Positions 1-7,935 of a stretch of DNA of 64,000 nt are shown here, in pieces. Numbering within the stretch: position 1 is the stretch's first letter; the number at the start of each line of letters is the position of its first letter. Source of the stretch: Providencia stuartii (GTDB lineage: Bacteria; Pseudomonadota; Gammaproteobacteria; Enterobacterales; Enterobacteriaceae); assembly GCA_900455155.1 (NCBI GenBank), contig UGUC01000003.1, forward strand, positions 124,001-188,000. The letters run 5' to 3'. Position numbers and translations under genes: made by a program. The notes beneath the pieces are model-generated. The model was not told where the DNA came from, ran no database searches, and saw nothing but the letters and a program-made list of their open reading frames with translations.

Positions 1-90
1 GTTGAACTGACTCGCAATTTTAATGTTCTGACCGAAGTTGGCTTTAATAACCGCAATAGTTTTTATATCTCAGGTGAGTTTCGTTTTTAA
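1..90 (+). CDS. C-terminal end of an outer-membrane protein (partial)
   Basis: The window opens inside an open frame that ends at a TAA at 88-90. Only the last 29 residues are visible. They alternate polar and hydrophobic residues and finish in Phe (ending GEFRF), the usual C-terminal signal of a BAM-inserted outer-membrane beta-barrel. The stop overlaps the ATG of the next gene (TAATG), so the two are probably translationally coupled. That next gene also encodes a barrel. The family cannot be told from this fragment. Confidence 0.6.
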   Translation, partial: VELTRNFNVLTEVGFNNRNSFYISGEFRF

Positions 91-1241
91 TGCTGCAGCA
101 ACAACACTCTTCTTTATTAAGGCTGACACTGCTCAGCCTTTTTATTGCCCTCCCCACGCAAGCGGAACTGCTACCTGATCGGCAAAAAATTGATGGCTGG
201 TTAAATGATCTTGGTGGTACAAACCATTTCGATGAGAGTAAAACCATTGATTGGGGGTTATTGCCCGGCCCTTTCTACACCCCCGAAATGGGGATTGGTA
301 TAGGTACTGCATTAGTGGGGTTATACCGCATTGATAAAAATGATAAAGAGACTCAACCGTCTTCAATAGGTTTAAGTGGCTTTGCCTCTTCTACAGGCGC
401 ATTTGGCGTTAACTTTACCAACTATAACTTTATTGACCATGACCAATGGCGGTTATTTGTTTCTGGTACGTTAAACAATATTCCAACCTACTATTGGGGG
501 AAAGGTTACGCCGCCGGTAAGAATGACCATAATAAAGAAAAATATCACTCTCAAGAATTTGAAATTACGCCTCGTGCACTCTATCGTCTCACCGACGCTA
601 CTTATATTGGGCTCGGCTGGAACTTTTCTTCTATTAATGCTAACGACCCTGATGATGGTGCTAAACGTTATTTTCAACAATCAATTGGCGGGCAGTCTGT
701 TATTAATTCAGGCATGAGTGCCTACTTTAGTTATGATACACGCGACTTTTTGCCAAATGCGCATCACGGGCAGGCTTTCGAAGCGGTCTACACTTATTTT
801 TCGCCGAGTTTTGGCAGCGATACACGTTTTCAAAGTACCCAATTACAATACGCCTATTACCACGAGCTCACTGAAAACACAGTCATAGCACTCGATAACT
901 ATGCACGATTTACCACGGGTGAAGTACCATGGGATCAGCTGTCATTATTAGGTAACGCCAATCGTATGCGAGGCTACTATGAAGGTCGCTATCGCGATAA
1001 TAATATTTTTACGACACAATTAGAGTTACGGCATAAACTCGATTGGCGTCATGGTATCGTCGGCTGGGTAGGTACAGGCACGATGAGCAATAAAACGGCT
1101 GAATTAGGTGAAGGTCATTGGTTGCCTACCACGGGTATCGGTTATCGTTTTGAATTCAAACCACGTATGAATGTACGGCTCGATTTTGGGGTTGGTCGCA
1201 ATAGCACTGGTTTTTATTTTCAAGTAGGGGAAGCTTTTTAA
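90..1241 (+). CDS. Outer-membrane beta-barrel protein, surface-antigen (BamA/TamA barrel) type
   Basis: The 383-residue product starts with a Sec signal peptide (hydrophobic residues about 9-20, cleavage after the LPTQA segment near residue 25). A barrel follows, with many short amphipathic strands and a C-terminal Phe. The motif around WGLLPGPFYTPEMGIGIG and the layout without visible POTRA domains resemble the bacterial surface antigen (Omp85-like) barrel found alone. The start ATG overlaps the upstream stop, and its own TAA overlaps the ATG of the downstream lipoprotein gene (both TAATG), so three envelope genes appear to be translated as a coupled set. Its transport or assembly role is unknown. 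The family call comes from general resemblance, not a profile search. Confidence 0.65.
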   Translation: MLQQQHSSLLRLTLLSLFIALPTQAELLPDRQKIDGWLNDLGGTNHFDESKTIDWGLLPGPFYTPEMGIGIGTALVGLYRIDKNDKETQPSSIGLSGFASSTGAFGVNFTNYNFIDHDQWRLFVSGTLNNIPTYYWGKGYAAGKNDHNKEKYHSQEFEITPRALYRLTDATYIGLGWNFSSINANDPDDGAKRYFQQSIGGQSVINSGMSAYFSYDTRDFLPNAHHGQAFEAVYTYFSPSFGSDTRFQSTQLQYAYYHELTENTVIALDNYARFTTGEVPWDQLSLLGNANRMRGYYEGRYRDNNIFTTQLELRHKLDWRHGIVGWVGTGTMSNKTAELGEGHWLPTTGIGYRFEFKPRMNVRLDFGVGRNSTGFYFQVGEAF

Positions 1242-2386
1242 TGTTACAGCGATTAATCATGCTTATATTCACTTTATTATTAGCAGCATGCCAAAGCACT
1301 ACCCCCTACAAGCTACCCAGCGTCCTTCCTGAGCTGAGTAGTGATACTCACGAATCAGCGACTCAGACATGGCCAGTATTATCCCCTCTAGCACCGCCTC
1401 AAGGCCTAAGAGCCTGTTGCGCTTTTGGCTATGATCTGCACGCACAACTTTGGGGTATCCCAGTTCCTTTCTATACGATCGATAATATCGTCGAAGCCGA
1501 TAAGTTAGGTGAACATCATTACAATGATAGCTTTTTCGGGGCCACCGCCGCTTTAATGGGCGTGAGTAAGGAAAAAGTTGGCCTGTTATATAGCGAGAAA
1601 GGCGGGTTTATCGATATTTCCCATGTCAGGGACACGGCTGACTATACCCTCTTTTTGTTTAGTCAAATTTACCCAAAACTGGGGGAAGGCTGGACGCTCA
1701 AATTAAGTGATGAACTGGCTAGCCGACAAATCGTCTTCCACTCATTTGCACCCCCGACTTCCGCTCAGGAGCGTTATACACTTAGCGCTTATTTAGCAGC
1801 AAAATTGGCATTCCAGCTAGCAGCTTGGCATGAAATTGCCCAATGGTATGGTTACCAATCTGTTCCCGGCTTTTCCGAGGGGATCTCAGCTTTTTCACCA
1901 GAAGACCTCTATTCCAACCTACTTGGTGCCCGTTTAGCCATGACATTAATTTTACAGGGGAGAGCGCAATCATTGCCGATGTTCTCTCAATCTCTGGAAA
2001 ACACCCTGCCTATCGCATTGGAGCAGCTAGGTGCGAATAGTAAATCACAAACTCGGAAGATGTTCGACCGTGTCGATGGCTTATGGTGGAATAGCTACCA
2101 ACGAGTTCCTGAAAAATTCCTTGTGTTAACCCGTGACTACGATACCTCAGATAATCGTTATCCTTTAATACCTTTGCAAATGATACCCACTGAGCACTTA
2201 CGTTTAAGTTTGCCTAACGAGTATCGAGGCTATGTTTTACACCAGCTTGCGCAACTTAGGTTATTACCGACAAAAAAGATGGCCCAATTGCCTATTCCGC
2301 AAACCTATTGGACCGTCGCTGATTTTCCAGCTTTATCCACCAAAGCGCAAAAACAGGATCAACAGCAGCAGCGATTGTCGTTTTAA
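1241..2386 (+). CDS. DUF4056-type lipoprotein
   Basis: The 381-residue product has a lipoprotein signal with the lipobox LAAC, so Cys17 would be lipidated. The region after residue 55 (LRACCAFGYDL, then GIPVPFYTIDNIV) resembles DUF4056 proteins, which have no established function. There is an HEIAQWYG stretch near the middle, recalling an HExxx metal site, but the usual HExxH spacing is not present. The gene is coupled to the preceding barrel gene by TAATG overlap, suggesting a joint envelope role. A hairpin follows the stop. Confidence 0.6.
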   Translation: MLQRLIMLIFTLLLAACQSTTPYKLPSVLPELSSDTHESATQTWPVLSPLAPPQGLRACCAFGYDLHAQLWGIPVPFYTIDNIVEADKLGEHHYNDSFFGATAALMGVSKEKVGLLYSEKGGFIDISHVRDTADYTLFLFSQIYPKLGEGWTLKLSDELASRQIVFHSFAPPTSAQERYTLSAYLAAKLAFQLAAWHEIAQWYGYQSVPGFSEGISAFSPEDLYSNLLGARLAMTLILQGRAQSLPMFSQSLENTLPIALEQLGANSKSQTRKMFDRVDGLWWNSYQRVPEKFLVLTRDYDTSDNRYPLIPLQMIPTEHLRLSLPNEYRGYVLHQLAQLRLLPTKKMAQLPIPQTYWTVADFPALSTKAQKQDQQQQRLSF

Positions 2387-2405
2387 AACAACCTAAACGA
2401 AAATA

Positions 2406-2446
2406 GGTGGAGATTGCTCACTTAGGCTAAATTTCCACCGATTTTT
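2406..2446 (+). terminator. Rho-independent terminator after the DUF4056 gene
   Basis: GGTGGAGAT (2406-2414) pairs with ATTTCCACC (2431-2439) with one G-U pair. The run GATTTTTC follows directly. It lies 20 bases after the stop of the upstream gene. Confidence 0.65.
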
Positions 2447-2868
2447 CACCCCCCTCCTCCGCATTTTCTAGCTCATTTTTTCACCCGAAAACTGCTCACA
2501 TTAATATCATCACCCTTTGATAAAAACGCAAATTACCAATTTTGTATAAAAAATAGGCTATCGATCGCTTAATAAATAAGCAAAATAACCTTATAATAAC
2601 GAGGTGAACTGTATGTTATTTACCCATATTTGAGTTAGGTTAACTTGTTTTTTGTGTCAATACATCATTAATATTTATTAGTTTTAAGTGTAATATTAAC
2701 ACAAAGAAATACAAAAACATTATTAAACAAGGATAAGTTAAACAAAAAATAAATCACAATGTGAAAATGCAGTAATTTAGCTAAAGTCAGCCGGATAAAA
2801 GTAGCTACCCAAAAAATTATTCTGTTACTATTCGCTCGATTTTTGTTCAGAGAAATTAGGAGAAGCAA
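2447..2868. other. AT-rich intergenic region upstream of bax
   Basis: About 420 bases without a credible gene. A 66-residue frame on the minus strand is an AT-rich chance frame. The ribosome-binding site of bax (AGGAGAAGCAA before the ATG at 2869) lies at the right end. No clear operator was recognised. Confidence 0.5.
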
Positions 2869-3762
2869 ATGCCCTCTCGAACGATGAGGACAAACGCCGT
2901 CTTCGCTTTCTTACTGTTATTTTTATTTTCGGGGTTGAGTTTTGGCTCAACAAGTACCAGTACCACACTCAAGAAAGAGTATTCTCACAAGGCCGTGCAG
3001 AGCTCAAATCAGGCTCATACACCTCTGCCTGATTTGCGAAAATACCCATCCGGTACACCACGTAAGAAAGCGTTTTTAAAAACGATTGTCCCTGTGATTG
3101 AAAAAGTCAATCAAGAAATCATGGCTGAGCGTAAATGGTTACTTTCTGTACGCAAAAACAAAAAGTGGAGCGCACAAGAACTTCGCCGTCTAGCTCAAAT
3201 ATGTAATAGCTATGGTATGACCTGTACCAGCCCAAATAGAGTCAATTGGGATAAGCTGTTAAGCCGTGTTGATATCATGCCAACCCATTTGGTTGCGACC
3301 CAAGCAGCCACTGAGTCAGGTTGGGGAACGTCACAGCTAGCACAGCAAAACGGTAATTTATTTGGTATGAGATGCGGCAGAGGTTGCCAAGTCAATCAGG
3401 GGAAAATTAAAGGCTATTCCGCCTATAACTCTGTTGAAGAGACCGTGTCTGCCTATATGAAGAATATGAATACTCACAATGCCTACGAGTCACTACGATC
3501 GTCTAGAGCAAAACAACGTTTATCAAAAGATGAGCTAGATACAACCAAGCTTATCAATGATATGAAAGGGTATTCACAACTAGGTTCCTCTTATAACCGT
3601 TATTTGCAAGAGATGTACGTGAGCAATGAAGAACTGATTACACAAGCTCAAAAAAACGGCATCGACTCGAATTTAATTTGTATCACCAGGTACAAGTACT
3701 CATCTAAAATCCACTTTTTTATAAAGTGGATTTTTTCTTATTGCAACCAGGCCGATTATTAA
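2869..3762 (+). CDS. bax: Bax-like glucosaminidase-family protein
   Basis: The product resembles enterobacterial Bax: a signal peptide (hydrophobic residues 11-25), a basic linker, then a mannosyl-glycoprotein endo-beta-N-acetylglucosaminidase (lysozyme-like) domain from about residue 130. It contains the typical ATQAATESGWGTS helix carrying the catalytic Glu and the NLFGMRC turn. The likely role is peptidoglycan hydrolysis in the periplasm. A strong Shine-Dalgarno (AGGAG) precedes the ATG. The reading frame is odd at the end: it passes through its own terminator hairpin (3706-3736) and adds about 33 unlikely residues. Removing one A from the seven-A run at 3650-3656 would put a TAA at 3674-3676, before the hairpin. 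The native protein is therefore probably about 268 residues. Confidence 0.8.
   Translation: MPSRTMRTNAVFAFLLLFLFSGLSFGSTSTSTTLKKEYSHKAVQSSNQAHTPLPDLRKYPSGTPRKKAFLKTIVPVIEKVNQEIMAERKWLLSVRKNKKWSAQELRRLAQICNSYGMTCTSPNRVNWDKLLSRVDIMPTHLVATQAATESGWGTSQLAQQNGNLFGMRCGRGCQVNQGKIKGYSAYNSVEETVSAYMKNMNTHNAYESLRSSRAKQRLSKDELDTTKLINDMKGYSQLGSSYNRYLQEMYVSNEELITQAQKNGIDSNLICITRYKYSSKIHFFIKWIFSYCNQADY
3706..3736 (+). terminator. Terminator after bax
   Basis: AATCCACTTT (3708-3717) pairs with AAAGTGGATT (3723-3732), followed by TTTTC. The annotated bax frame runs through it, which suggests that the frame's end is artefactual. Confidence 0.7.
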
Positions 3763-3778
3763 TATGATGTGAATACAC

Positions 3779-3912
3779 ATTTATACTTCAAATAATTCGA
3801 GATGCCGTTAAGCGATACAGAAACACACACTAAGTAGATCCCCTATTTTGTGGCACGTGTGAATAAATGTAGTCGGTAGCGCAGCTAACTTGATGTATGA
3901 CGAGTATGCAAC
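3779..3912. repeat. Degenerate palindromic intergenic repeat (MITE-like)
   Basis: The left end (ATACTTCAAATAATTCGAG, about 3784-3802) and the inverse of the right end (CGTCATACATCAAGTTAGC, about 3884-3902) both resemble the CGTCATACTTCAAGTTGCAG element ends scattered through intergenic regions of Photorhabdus, Providencia and relatives. The two ends are only partly complementary, so this would be an old, decayed copy. There is no second copy in the window. Confidence 0.35.
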
Positions 3913-3936
3913 AATAATTAACAATCTGAGTCTTAT

Positions 3937-5355
3937 ATGAATTTTTTCTCATTCGAGTTTCTTGGCTCTTTTTTGGTATTTTTCCTTATTTACTGGAGCT
4001 GCCAGCCTAGTGCGAAGCTTCAAAATGGGCTACTAATAACCGCAAGTTATTTTTTTGTTTATTCCTTTAATCCCGATTTTGCTTATATCTTATTCGGCTA
4101 TACCCTATTTATTTATTTTCTTACTAATTGGGTTTCAAATTGGCTTTCCAATAAATGGGTATTTACATTACTCGCGATAGGAATAATCAGTTGCTTTACT
4201 GCATTTAAATACTACTCATTTTTTCAAGAAACACTCCAGCAAACCTTCGATAAATTGGGGCTTAATGTAGGTTTACCTATTATTGAATTATTAGCGCCGC
4301 TTGGACTCTCTTTTTATGCTTTCCATTCCGTCAGCTATACACTTTCAGTTTGCCGCAAAGAGATCCCCAAAGCCGATTTCTTCGATGTCGTGCTATACCT
4401 TAGCTTTTTTCCGAGTATTGTCGCTGGTCCAATTAACCGAGCAAAGAATTTTATTCCACAAATTCAAGCAGAAAGCCGCGAAATACTGGATGCGCGAAAA
4501 GCAATCCTACTTATTTCATTAGCGCTGGTTAAACTGTTTCTATTTAGTGCCTATTTATCGGAAAACTTTGTGAACCCTGTCTTTGATGCGCCAGCAGGCT
4601 TCAGTGCAGGAGAAATACTCGTCGCAACCTATGCCTATGCATGGAATATTTATTTTAACTTCTCAGGTTATACCAACTTAGTAACTGGTATTGCCTTACT
4701 CTTAGGTTTTCGAGTTCCTGTTAACTTTAATGCGCCTTATATGGCGGCCAACTTAAAGGAATTTTGGGCGCGTTGGCACATTAGCCTCTCGACATTTATC
4801 CGTGACTATATCTATATCCCACTAGGAGGCAACCGAAAAGGCTTTAGTCGGATGAATACGAATGTCTTTTTGGCAATGGTGATTTCTGGATTATGGCACG
4901 GTGCGGCAATGACCTTTGTTATTTGGGGAGCCATTCATGGCCTAGGGATTGTCTTACTCAACCTTAAGAATCTATGGATGGAAAAATTAGGTTGGGCCAA
5001 TAATCGATTTAATCACACCGCGACCACACTTATATCGCGCATTGTGACATTCCATTTTGTCTGCTTTGCTTGGATATTCTTCCGCAGCCAAACCTTTGAT
5101 GACGCACTCATGATGATCTCACAGTTTGGGGCGCCTGGATTTATTGCATCGATAGGCTCTAACCTCGGCCTATTAATCGCATTTTGGGCATTATTGCTGT
5201 TGTACCCTTATTTTGTACAGTCATATCACTATATTGCGAAAAAGTACCAAAATATAGCTTGGTACTATTACCCTATTCCACTCGCGCTTATTTTGACTGT
5301 TATGTTTATGCTTTCACCTTCAGGAATGCCGGGATTTATTTATGCTAACTTCTGA
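3937..5355 (+). CDS. patA: MBOAT-family O-acetyltransferase, probable peptidoglycan acetyl translocase PatA
   Basis: The 472-residue protein is strongly hydrophobic, with about ten membrane segments, and belongs to the AlgI-like MBOAT family. Conserved signatures are the WARWHISLSTFIRDYIYIPLGG loop (Trp-His at 280-281) and the LWHG motif, whose His321 is the family's catalytic histidine. Such proteins move acetyl groups across the inner membrane to a periplasmic SGNH transferase. The next two genes overlap it and encode SGNH proteins. This matches the PatA/PatB/Ape arrangement that O-acetylates the C6 hydroxyl of MurNAc in Gram-negative bacteria, and Providencia peptidoglycan is known to be O-acetylated. 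Alginate O-acetylation is excluded by context: no alginate genes are near. Bax, a wall hydrolase, lies just upstream. Confidence 0.75.
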   Translation: MNFFSFEFLGSFLVFFLIYWSCQPSAKLQNGLLITASYFFVYSFNPDFAYILFGYTLFIYFLTNWVSNWLSNKWVFTLLAIGIISCFTAFKYYSFFQETLQQTFDKLGLNVGLPIIELLAPLGLSFYAFHSVSYTLSVCRKEIPKADFFDVVLYLSFFPSIVAGPINRAKNFIPQIQAESREILDARKAILLISLALVKLFLFSAYLSENFVNPVFDAPAGFSAGEILVATYAYAWNIYFNFSGYTNLVTGIALLLGFRVPVNFNAPYMAANLKEFWARWHISLSTFIRDYIYIPLGGNRKGFSRMNTNVFLAMVISGLWHGAAMTFVIWGAIHGLGIVLLNLKNLWMEKLGWANNRFNHTATTLISRIVTFHFVCFAWIFFRSQTFDDALMMISQFGAPGFIASIGSNLGLLIAFWALLLLYPYFVQSYHYIAKKYQNIAWYYYPIPLALILTVMFMLSPSGMPGFIYANF

Positions 5356-6529
5356 GTTTAAAAGAAATCTAATAAAAACCGGACAAGTCTTTTTTATTGT
5401 TTTGGTCGTAGGGCTATTATTAATTTGGCTCAATCAAGGTTCATTAGAGCGTTTTTGGCAGCAAAAATATCACCGCGATCCCCCTTGGGCGTCTCTGTCT
5501 GGAAACCCTGTTTGGGATTATGGTGCTTATTTAAATGAGGGTTCACTCGCTGCGGGTAGTACTTTCCTCTATCATGTGTCAGGGCAACATGCTCAAGATA
5601 CTAAAGACGCAGAAGCACTTGCCATCGCAAATGAAAATAGCAAACGCACCTTTCCTGAAGGCTATCAAGTTGGGCTACATTTTATTAATGGCTATCTCTA
5701 TCCGGCAGAATCTCTCTCTGTCACCTTCCCTGAATTACTCAAACGCCAACAAGCGCGGGCGACATTAAAGGGCAACAAACTCGGTCCAGTAAAAGTCGCT
5801 CATACCGGGCCTATTGAGCCTAAAACGGTGGCGAAATTAGAGAAAGGTGATCAGGTTCTGTTTGCGGGTGATTCGATGATGCAAGGTGTCGCACCACATG
5901 TGAAGAATATGCTATTGAAACACTATAATATCGATAGCATTAACCTGAGTAAGCAAAGCACGGGGCTTGCTTATCCACGCTTTTTTAATTGGCCGCAAAC
6001 CATTTCTAAAGCGTTGAATGATAACCCTAAAATTAAAGTGCTGGTGGTTTTCCTTGGCCCTAATGACCCATGGGATATGCCACCAGATACGGGCTATAAA
6101 TATGTGAAGTTTAAAAGCGAAATATGGGAGCAGGTGTATCGTTCTCGCATTAATGATATATTAACGACTGCGCGCCAACATAATGTCGATGTTATCTGGG
6201 TTGGCCCTCCCAATATGCGCAAATCTACTCTATCAGAAGGTATGAGGTTCCTAAGGAGTCTCTATCAATCCGAAGTCGAAAACAGTGGTGAAATTTATTT
6301 TTCCGTGAATGATGTCTTTAAATACAAAGACCTCACTTACTCCGATTATTTCGGCGACGATAGCAGCAAAATTAAGCTCAGAAGTGGTGATGGGATCCAT
6401 TTCAGCCCCAAAGGGCAACAAGCGATAGCTGAAAAAGTATTTTCATTAATTCATTTTGAAGAGGAAAAAGAGATACCTCATGAAGCAGAACAAACTGCGT
6501 CAAGCCAAATCCAAGTTAGCGGCAGCTAG
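5342..6529 (+). CDS. patB: Periplasmic SGNH-fold protein, probable peptidoglycan O-acetyltransferase PatB
   Basis: The 395-residue protein has one N-terminal membrane anchor (residues about 13-30) and a periplasmic SGNH/GDSL domain of the DUF459 type. Visible catalytic elements are the GDSM block (Gly176-Asp177-Ser178), a GPND block near residue 240, and the C-terminal DGIHF block with Asp350 and His353. Its start lies 14 bases inside patA, so the two are translationally coupled. In the Neisseria-type system the SGNH partner of the MBOAT protein accepts acetyl groups and transfers them to MurNAc. That role is inferred from position and fold. An esterase role cannot be excluded from sequence alone. 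Confidence 0.7.
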   Translation: MLTSEFKRNLIKTGQVFFIVLVVGLLLIWLNQGSLERFWQQKYHRDPPWASLSGNPVWDYGAYLNEGSLAAGSTFLYHVSGQHAQDTKDAEALAIANENSKRTFPEGYQVGLHFINGYLYPAESLSVTFPELLKRQQARATLKGNKLGPVKVAHTGPIEPKTVAKLEKGDQVLFAGDSMMQGVAPHVKNMLLKHYNIDSINLSKQSTGLAYPRFFNWPQTISKALNDNPKIKVLVVFLGPNDPWDMPPDTGYKYVKFKSEIWEQVYRSRINDILTTARQHNVDVIWVGPPNMRKSTLSEGMRFLRSLYQSEVENSGEIYFSVNDVFKYKDLTYSDYFGDDSSKIKLRSGDGIHFSPKGQQAIAEKVFSLIHFEEEKEIPHEAEQTASSQIQVSGS

Positions 6530-7712
6530 CGTCATCGCTTTGCTGTCGCTAAGCTTGTTGTCCTGTCAACAAGATGCCGAGCGGACGAGTCAAGGTTCAA
6601 CACGAGGTGGTACACTCACAAATGTGAATGTACGTGGGCAGCTCATCAATAACGCTGAGCCAAACCTCAGCCACTTTGCGAGCAAACTAAAGCAAGGTCA
6701 TCAACAGGTCCATATTGTTCAAATTGGGGATTCTCATACTGCTGCCGATTTCTTTAGCGGTAATTTAAGAACATTGTTCCAACAACGCTATGGTGATGCG
6801 GGGCCAGGTTTTGTACCTGCGATTTCCATTCCGGGGCAGCGTACTGCGACAATTAACCGTAGAAGCGATAAACAGCAATGGGAACTGTTTAGTAGCCGTA
6901 AGGATGAGCGTTTCGATTACCCTCTTGGTGGGCTTATCGCGTTACCAATGACATCGGCGAGCACTGTACAACTGATGCCATTGCAAGCGGCAAATGGGGT
7001 TTATCAACTGCAAGCTCTTTACCAAAACACAGCGGGCAGTCAGATGAGTGTCTCCCCTGCGGCTTCATCACCCGTTGCATTACCCGCAACAGGCAATTAT
7101 TGGCGCTTCTCTTCTCCTGTGAATACTCAGTTACCGGCTGAAGTTACTGTAAGTAATGACAATAACCTCAAGCTAGGAGGGTGGCTGTTGCGCTCAAATC
7201 GTCCGGGCGTTATGTTATCGGCGATCGGCATTAATGGCGCGACAATCAATATGATTGATAAATGGCAGCCACAATGGGTTGAAACATTGGCACAGATGTC
7301 ACCCGATATGGTGATCTTAGCTTATGGCACTAACGAAGCATTCAACGACAAGTTAGATTTAATTGCGTACCAGCAAAGCTTGCGTGAGAAAATTCGTCAA
7401 ATCCGCCAATATATGCCAAAAAGTGTCATCGTTTTAGTCAGCCCTAATGACTCGATTAAATTTAACGATGCCACAAGCTGCGATGCCAAAATGCCTGTGC
7501 ATTTAAAGAATGTTATCAAGATCCAAAAAGCGATAGCAGCACAAGAAAATACCCTATTCTGGGATTGGCAGGATTTTATGGGTGGGCCTTGCTCGATTCG
7601 TTCATGGGCCGCACAGGATCTCGCACGACCTGATAATGTTCACTTATCTGCCGAAGGCTATAAAAGAAGTGCGCAAGGCTTTTATCAACAGCTTAGCCAG
7701 TTATTAAACTAA
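6480..7712 (+). CDS. SGNH-family lipoprotein, probable O-acetylpeptidoglycan esterase (Ape1-like)
   Basis: From the ATG at 6480 the protein is 410 residues. A TTG at 6456 would add eight residues before the signal, but the ATG has GAGA-rich ribosome-binding sequence and gives a normal lipoprotein signal with lipobox LLSC (Cys29). The SGNH residues are visible: GDSH with Ser85, YGTNE near residue 285, and DNVHLS with Asp385 and His388. It overlaps patB by 50 bases. In patA-patB-ape clusters the third gene encodes the esterase that removes MurNAc O-acetyl groups so that lytic transglycosylases can act. A hairpin terminator follows, closing the operon. Confidence 0.65.
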   Translation: MKQNKLRQAKSKLAAASVIALLSLSLLSCQQDAERTSQGSTRGGTLTNVNVRGQLINNAEPNLSHFASKLKQGHQQVHIVQIGDSHTAADFFSGNLRTLFQQRYGDAGPGFVPAISIPGQRTATINRRSDKQQWELFSSRKDERFDYPLGGLIALPMTSASTVQLMPLQAANGVYQLQALYQNTAGSQMSVSPAASSPVALPATGNYWRFSSPVNTQLPAEVTVSNDNNLKLGGWLLRSNRPGVMLSAIGINGATINMIDKWQPQWVETLAQMSPDMVILAYGTNEAFNDKLDLIAYQQSLREKIRQIRQYMPKSVIVLVSPNDSIKFNDATSCDAKMPVHLKNVIKIQKAIAAQENTLFWDWQDFMGGPCSIRSWAAQDLARPDNVHLSAEGYKRSAQGFYQQLSQLLN

Positions 7713-7723
7713 TCTAAAAAGCA

Positions 7724-7753
7724 AATGGCGAGATACGCTCTCGCCATTCTTTT
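7724..7753 (+). terminator. Terminator of the peptidoglycan O-acetylation operon
   Basis: AATGGCGAGA (7724-7733) pairs with TCTCGCCATT (7739-7748) around a five-base loop, followed by CTTTTT. Confidence 0.8.
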
Positions 7754-7899
7754 TAGCAGCAAAGACATTCATCGCATTATCTGCCACTCTTATTACCATC
7801 GCCACCTATAAACAACAATATTCGTATGGTACGCATCCTATCGAGTGGTCATACAAAATTCGCTTATTGAATCTCTTTGGAATTGCCCTATTTTGCTCT

Positions 7900-7926
7900 T
7901 CCCCGAACGCGATTGGCTTTCGGGGA
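7900..7926 (-). terminator. Candidate terminator hairpin after gntU
   Basis: CCCCGAA (7901-7907) pairs with TTCGGGG (7919-7925) directly downstream of the gntU stop on the minus strand. It has no good U run, so it may be a weak terminator or a 3' stabilising hairpin. Confidence 0.35.
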
Positions 7927-7935
7927 GTCGTTAAA

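Noticed and set aside
3937..5355. Alginate O-acetyltransferase function for the MBOAT protein
   Set aside because: No alginate biosynthesis genes are nearby, and the two SGNH partners fit peptidoglycan O-acetylation better.
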